Below, in pieces: positions 59,693-64,000 of a DNA stretch of 64,000 nt. The notes below the pieces were generated by a model. The model was not told the DNA's origin and ran no database searches. It saw only the letters and a program-made list of their open reading frames with translations. The stretch comes from Bog-473 sp963707835. GTDB lineage: Bacteria > Actinomycetota > Acidimicrobiia > Acidimicrobiales > RAAP-2. Numbering within the stretch: the first letter of the stretch is position 1; each line of letters begins with the position of its first letter. The stretch lies in contig CAVPRI010000002.1 in the NCBI GenBank assembly GCA_963707835.1, positions 1,364,001 through 1,428,000 on the forward strand, in the 5' to 3' direction. The position numbers were made by a program, and so were the translations under genes.

Positions 59693-62600
59693 TCAGGCCT
59701 GAGGAGCGTCCATCTTCGTCATCCAGACCATGACTGGCCCCGGAAGCAGCTCGTCGTCGAGATCGAGGGTGCTCCCCTCCCCCTGGCCGGCGCCCGAGAT
59801 GATCTCGAGGGCCAACACCTCGTGGGCGATGGTATCGAGGTGATCCGACAACGCGTCGAGACCGACCACGTGGAGGCGGATGCGATCCGACAGGTCCAGC
59901 CCCGACGTCTTGCGCAGGTCCTGGATCAGGCGGACCACCTCTCGCACGAGCCCGCGCCGTCGCAGCTCGTCGTCGAGCGAGAGATCCAGCGCCACCACCT
60001 CGCCACCTTCCCGCGATACGGCATAGCCCTCCTGTCCGCGCACGCGAAGCTGCACGTCCTCGGGCGCCAGCTCGACCTGTTCGGCACCCAGCGTGACGAG
60101 GAGCGGCCGTCCCGCCTCGAGTTCTGCCGCGGCCGACGCGCCGTCGAGCGCGGCTAGCGCCGACCGCAGCCCCTTGACCCGCTCACCGAGGCGCGGCCCG
60201 AGCGTGCGGAAGTTCGGCACAAGTTCGAAAGTGAGCACCTGGCTGAGCTCGTCCCCCGTGTCGATCTCGTCCACGTTGAGCTCGTCGGCCACGATGTCAC
60301 GAAGGATCTCGGGCGCGTCGGGCGGAAGGAACACCAGCGCCCGCGCCAGGGGCTGGCGCACCTTGACCGAAGCTTCGCTGCGGGCGGCCCGCCCGAGCGA
60401 GGTGAGCCGTCGGGCCAGCGCCATCCGCGCCTCGAGGTCGGCATCGAGGTGCTCGAGGTCCGCCGCCGGCCAGTCGGCGAGGTGCACCGAGTCGCCCTCT
60501 GCGGCACCCGTGAGGTGGTGCCACAGCCTGTCCGCCACGAACGGGCACATGGGAGCGAGCAGCAGTGAGAGCGTGCTGAGGACGGTGTGCAAGGTGGCCT
60601 GGGCCGCCAGGGAGTCGCCGACGGGGGCGTCGGGATCGGTCCGCCAGAACCGGCGCCGGCTCCGGCGCACGTACCAGTTGGAGAGGTCGTCCACCAGCTC
60701 GCCGAGAGCGGCCGCGGCGGCCAGGGGTTCGTAGGAACGCAGCGCCTCGGTGACCGCCGCCGTGGTGCCGGCCAGCCGGGACAGGATCCAGCGGTCGAGC
60801 GGCCCGCGGCCCGCCGGCTCCGGGATGGCCGGGTCGGCCGGGTCAAACCCGTTCAGCGAGGCGTAGGTCGTGAAGAAGCTGAAGGTGTTCCACAGCGTGA
60901 GCAGCATGTCGCGCATCGCCGTGTCGATGGCCCCGAGCGTGGCCCTGGTCGGCGTCCACGGCGAGCCCTGGCTGAACATCCACCAGCGCATGGCGTCGGC
61001 GCCTCGGGTGTCGAGGATCTGCCACGGGTCGATCACATTGCCCAGCGACTTGGACATCTTGCGCCCGTCGGCGTCGACGATGTGGCCGAGGCAGACCACG
61101 TGCCTGTACGGGCTCTCGCCGAACACCAGGGTGTTCACAGCCAACAGCGAATAGAACCAGCCACGTGTCTGGTCAATGGCCTCGGAGATGAAGTCAGCCG
61201 GGAAGGAAAACGCCTCAGCCGCGCCCTCGGCATAGGGGTAGCCCACCTGCGCCGCCGGCATCGAGCCCGAGTCGAACCAGGCGTCGATCACCGGCTCCAC
61301 CCGGCGGGCTACGGCCAGCTCATCTTCGCCCTCGCCCTCGGCGGCGCAGGTCGAGCAGGTGAAGGTCACCTCGTCGATGGTCGGCCGGTGGGGATCGATG
61401 CCGCGGACGTCACGGCCGCAGAGGTCGGAGAGCTCGGCCAGTGAGCCCACGCAGCGGACGTGGCCGCGTCCGCAACGCCACACCGGCAGGGGGGTGCCCC
61501 AGAAGCGGTCGCGCGAGAGCGCCCAGTCGACGTTGTTGGCCAACCACTCGCCGAAGCGACCGTCGCGGATGTGAGCGGGGTGCCAGTCGACGGTGGCGTT
61601 GGCCGCCAGCAGGTCGTCCTTGCGGGTGGAGGTGGCGATGTACCAGCTCGGCTTGCCCCAGTAGATGAGCGGGGTGCGGCAGCGCCAACAGTGCGGATAG
61701 GAGTGGACGTAGGGAGCCCGCCGGATCAGCAGGCCGGCAGCCTCGAGCCGGTCGTTGATGTCACCGTTCGCACCCCGCACTTCACGCCCATCGAGCCAAC
61801 TGATCGCCGCGGTGAACCGCCCGTCGGGTCCGACCGGGTTCAACGAGGGCAGACCGTTGGCCCGGCCGATCTGCCGGTCGACCTCACCGAAGGCCGGGGC
61901 GAGGTGGACCAAGCCGGTGCCCTCGTCGGTGGTGACGTAGTCCGCCGGCACGATCCTCCATCCGTCGGCACCGTGCGGCGGTTCGAGATCGTCAAAGGGG
62001 CGCTCGTAGCGCAGGCCGACCAGCGTGGAGCCTGCGTGACGTGAGGTGACTCGGTCCCTGGCGCCCTCCCCCAGCACCGTGTCGACCAGCTCGTCGGCCA
62101 CGAGCATGCCGTCGACCACGGCATAGGTGAGCGACGGGTTGACTGCGACTCCGGTGTTGGAGATGAGGGTCCACGGCGTGGTCGTCCACACGGCGAGCCA
62201 CTCGGCCTGGCCCACGAGTGCCGGGTCAGGGTCGACCAAGCGCAGGCGCACGTACGCCGATTCATCCTCCTCGTCGCGGTACACGTCGGGCTGGCCGAGC
62301 TCGTGGCTCGAAAGTGCGGTGCCACACCGCGGGCAGTACGGCACGACCTTGAGGTCCTCGTAGAGGAGCCCCTGGTCGAAGAGCTGTTGGAGGTGCCACC
62401 ACACCGACTCGATGTAGGAGGGGCTCAACGTCCAGTAGGCCGCGTCCATGTCGACCCAGTAGCCGATGCGCGTGGTGAGGCGGGCGAACTCCCCCACATA
62501 GGAGTGGACCGACTCGCGGCAGAGACGGGTGAACTCGGCGATGCCCACCTTCTCCTCGATCTCCTGCTTGCCGGTGATGCCGAGCTTCTTCTCGACCTCC

Positions 62601-62881
62601 ACCTCCACGGGCAACCCGTGGGTGTCCCAACCGGCGCGCCGGGCGACGAAGGCCCCGTCCATGGTGCGGAAACGACAGAAGAGGTCCTTGTAGACGCGTG
62701 CCCAGACGTGGTGGAGGCCGGGCACCCCGTTCGCCGTGGGGGGTCCCTCGTAGAACACCCAGGGGGGTGCGCCCTCGCGTTGGGCCACGGAGCGCTCGAA
62801 GACCCGGTGTTCGGCCCAGCGGGACAGCTCCGCCTCCTCGAGGGCCACGAAGTCGATGTCGGGGGGGACGGGCGTGAACAC
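59693..62881 (-). CDS. ileS: isoleucine--tRNA ligase
   Basis: A 1062-residue IleRS. Motifs: EGPPTANGVPGLHHVWARVYKDLFCRFRTMDG (HIGH region), AGWDTHGLPVEVEVEKKLGITGKQEIEEKVGIAEF, the CP1 editing domain from about residue 190 (WTTTPWTLISNTGVAVNPSLTYAVV, TDEGTGLVHLAPAFGEVD), CWRCRTPLIYW, CHIGH-partner KMSKS in GRKMSKSLGNVIDPW, and the anticodon-binding alpha-helical domain. The frame stays open further upstream into the HAD region, but the family N-terminus begins near GTG 62881 (VFTPVPPDIDFVALEEAELSRW). No T-box was seen upstream. Confidence 0.96.
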   Translation of the reverse strand: MFTPVPPDIDFVALEEAELSRWAEHRVFERSVAQREGAPPWVFYEGPPTANGVPGLHHVWARVYKDLFCRFRTMDGAFVARRAGWDTHGLPVEVEVEKKLGITGKQEIEEKVGIAEFTRLCRESVHSYVGEFARLTTRIGYWVDMDAAYWTLSPSYIESVWWHLQQLFDQGLLYEDLKVVPYCPRCGTALSSHELGQPDVYRDEEDESAYVRLRLVDPDPALVGQAEWLAVWTTTPWTLISNTGVAVNPSLTYAVVDGMLVADELVDTVLGEGARDRVTSRHAGSTLVGLRYERPFDDLEPPHGADGWRIVPADYVTTDEGTGLVHLAPAFGEVDRQIGRANGLPSLNPVGPDGRFTAAISWLDGREVRGANGDINDRLEAAGLLIRRAPYVHSYPHCWRCRTPLIYWGKPSWYIATSTRKDDLLAANATVDWHPAHIRDGRFGEWLANNVDWALSRDRFWGTPLPVWRCGRGHVRCVGSLAELSDLCGRDVRGIDPHRPTIDEVTFTCSTCAAEGEGEDELAVARRVEPVIDAWFDSGSMPAAQVGYPYAEGAAEAFSFPADFISEAIDQTRGWFYSLLAVNTLVFGESPYRHVVCLGHIVDADGRKMSKSLGNVIDPWQILDTRGADAMRWWMFSQGSPWTPTRATLGAIDTAMRDMLLTLWNTFSFFTTYASLNGFDPADPAIPEPAGRGPLDRWILSRLAGTTAAVTEALRSYEPLAAAAALGELVDDLSNWYVRRSRRRFWRTDPDAPVGDSLAAQATLHTVLSTLSLLLAPMCPFVADRLWHHLTGAAEGDSVHLADWPAADLEHLDADLEARMALARRLTSLGRAARSEASVKVRQPLARALVFLPPDAPEILRDIVADELNVDEIDTGDELSQVLTFELVPNFRTLGPRLGERVKGLRSALAALDGASAAAELEAGRPLLVTLGAEQVELAPEDVQLRVRGQEGYAVSREGGEVVALDLSLDDELRRRGLVREVVRLIQDLRKTSGLDLSDRIRLHVVGLDALSDHLDTIAHEVLALEIISGAGQGEGSTLDLDDELLPGPVMVWMTKMDAPQA

Positions 62882-62967
62882 GGATGCGGGTGGTTCGGCG
62901 AGGAACGGGCGGCCCGTCCCGGGCCAAGGATAGAGGTTGTCCGCGCCGCCCCCGGGTGTGGGGTGCC

Positions 62968-63646
62968 TCAGGCCGGACCCGCGCCGGCCAGCCGGTCCAG
63001 GTCGCCGGCGCCCACCTCGAGCAGCGAGTCCACGACGAGATCGGCCAAGGCGAACGCGGGGTGATGTCCCTCGCCCGCCTCGGGAACGGCGATGCAGGAC
63101 ATGGAGGCTGCCTTGGCCGCCAGGACGCCGGCGGGGGCGTCCTCCCAGACGACGCAGCGGCGCGCCGGCACCCCGAGCCCGGCCGCGGCGGCGAGGAAGA
63201 CGGCCGGGTGGGGCTTCCCGTACTCCTCGTCCTCGGCGGAGCAGACCACGTCGAACCTGCCGCGCAGGCCGAAGTGGCCCAGTGCGGCCTCGATGAGCCG
63301 GTGCTCGGACGAGGATGCCACGGCCAGGGCCAGGCCGCGCGCGGCACACAGGTCGATGGCGTGGTCGGCACCGGGCTTGAGCACGCCGTCGCTCAGCACG
63401 AGCTCGATGACGCGGTCGACGATGGTCACCGCCACCTCGTCGGGAGTCGGTTGGGCCCACGGGTACAGCCCGTACCAGTGGGCGGTGACCTCGCGCGACG
63501 AACATGCCCTTCGTGGTCCGACAGCCATCCGCGGCCAGGGGGACACCGAGGCCCCCGAGGATCTCGATCTCGGCGCGGTGCCAGAGCACCTCCGAGTCGA
63601 TCAGGAGGCCGTCCATGTCGAAGATGGCGGCGGCGAGCGTGGGCAC
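62968..63646 (-). pseudogene. HAD superfamily phosphatase (subfamily IA), frameshifted
   Basis: The N-terminal frame has AAAIFDMDGLLIDSEVLWHRAEIEILGGLGVPLAADGCRTTKGMFV with the DxD motif. A +1 change near 63495 joins REVTAHWYGLYPWAQPTPDEVAVTIVDRVIELVLSDG, LALAVASSSEHRLIEAALGHFGLRGRFDVVCSAEDEEYGKPHPAVFLAAAAGLGVPARRCVVWEDAPAGVLAAKAASM, which supplies the Ser, Lys and acidic motifs. The whole resembles HxpB-type hexitol/sugar phosphatases of about 225 residues. The 63646 GTG has GGGAG upstream. The single shift may be a sequence error. Confidence 0.8.
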
Positions 63647-63687
63647 GGCGGCTCCCGGGGTCGCAGTGCGAACGGGCTGCGGCGTGA

Positions 63688-64000
63688 TCAAGCGGTCAGC
63701 TGGGCCTCGATGTCGGCCACCACCGTCGGGTCCTCGGGCTCGACCTGGGGCCGGTAGCGGGCCACGATCGCACCGTCCGGCGCGACCAGGAACTTCTCGA
63801 AGTTCCAGGTGATGTCGCCGGCGTTGCCCTCGGCGTCGGCCTTCTCTGTGAGCTCGGCGTAGATCGGGTGCCGGCCCTCGCCGTTGACCTCGATCTTCTC
63901 CATGAGCGGGAAGGTCACTCCATATGTGGTCGAGCAGAACTGCTGGATCTCCTCCGAAGTGCCCGGCTCTTGGCCCCTGAACTGGTTGCAGGGAAAGCCA
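63688..64000 (-). CDS. glutathione peroxidase, C-terminal part (runs off the right edge)
   Basis: About 104 C-terminal residues of a thiol peroxidase of the glutathione peroxidase family: FPCNQFRGQEPGTSEEIQQFCSTTYGVTFPLMEKIEVNG, then the catalytic Trp-Asn in ITWNFEKFLVAPDGAIVARYRPQVEPED. FPCNQF carries the resolving-region Cys; the peroxidatic residue lies beyond the window. Bacterial members usually use thioredoxin rather than glutathione. Its stop overlaps a TTG that could start the HAD gene. Confidence 0.93.
   Translation of the reverse strand, partial: GFPCNQFRGQEPGTSEEIQQFCSTTYGVTFPLMEKIEVNGEGRHPIYAELTEKADAEGNAGDITWNFEKFLVAPDGAIVARYRPQVEPEDPTVVADIEAQLTA

Noticed and set aside
62882..62967. 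Possible T-box riboswitch upstream of ileS, or upstream of leuA, leuB and ilvB
   Set aside because: No T-box sequence or specifier-loop structure seen; ileS has only an 86-nt gap, and the other three leaders contain translated attenuator peptides instead.
59693..63691. Continuous 1332-codon frame suggesting a HAD-IleRS fusion
   Set aside because: Only the first about 60 codons match HAD; the intervening 200 codons are Arg-rich non-homologous sequence while the true HAD sequence is in another frame.

Overview
The window is about 64 kb of high-GC, gene-dense DNA with short gaps and many 1-4 nt start/stop overlaps. Actinobacterial features include a mycobacterial-type SerC, an actinobacterial-type LeuA, a PknB-type kinase with PASTA repeats, a long SerA with an ACT domain, GatCAB, a DUF2277 protein and CoA-linked enzymes. 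I infer an Actinomycetota genome, most likely class Acidimicrobiia, but nothing seen fixes the genus. No rRNA, tRNA, IS element, prophage or CRISPR array was seen.

Layout. 1-5.3 kb: sufB with a four-cysteine partner, an S9 oligopeptidase, and a RodZ-C-terminal-like membrane protein broken by a frameshift. 5.3-13.3 kb: a minus-strand run (rmlC-like, flavin reductase, MBL hydrolase, mutY, MaoC hydratase, DUF6941-like), then an acyl-CoA dehydrogenase and a CitE-like lyase. The hydratase, dehydrogenase and lyase look like the lower half of the ethylmalonyl-CoA pathway. 13.4-20.5 kb: NlpC/P60 endopeptidase, an Lgt-like protein with lost signature residues, an amidohydrolase, a second acyl-CoA dehydrogenase and an epoxide-hydrolase-like enzyme.

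20.5-41.7 kb is a branched-chain amino acid and serine island: leuB-ilvE-cimA, greA-leuC-leuD, leuA-GNAT, serA, aspB-like aminotransferase, serC, ilvB-ilvN-ilvC and ilvD. Isoleucine precursors would come from citramalate (CimA), with LeuCD and LeuB probably shared with leucine synthesis. Three operons (leuB-ilvE-cimA, leuA, ilvBNC) each begin with a sigma70-like promoter, a 12-15 residue leader peptide rich in Leu/Ile/Val codons, and an intrinsic-terminator hairpin before the first gene. This is a three-operon attenuation system readable directly from the sequence.

41.7-64 kb: an MMPL transporter, an esterase-gatC-gatA-gatB operon, an SCP2 protein, then iscS-mnmA-ligA-pknB, an aldehyde dehydrogenase, an acyl-CoA ligase, a yceI/marR divergon with a clear operator, ileS, a HAD phosphatase and the end of a glutathione peroxidase.

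Two further signals stand out. A 15-bp tandem repeat family (consensus about RCGTNNACGGRNSRG) occurs at three sites. Two arrays lie just 3' of the pknB and marR stop codons in the sense orientation. The third interrupts the acyl-CoA ligase. Separately, four genes carry apparent frameshifts (DUF4115-like, ligA with four, acyl-CoA ligase, HAD). Because ligA is normally essential, sequence errors are likely for at least some of these.
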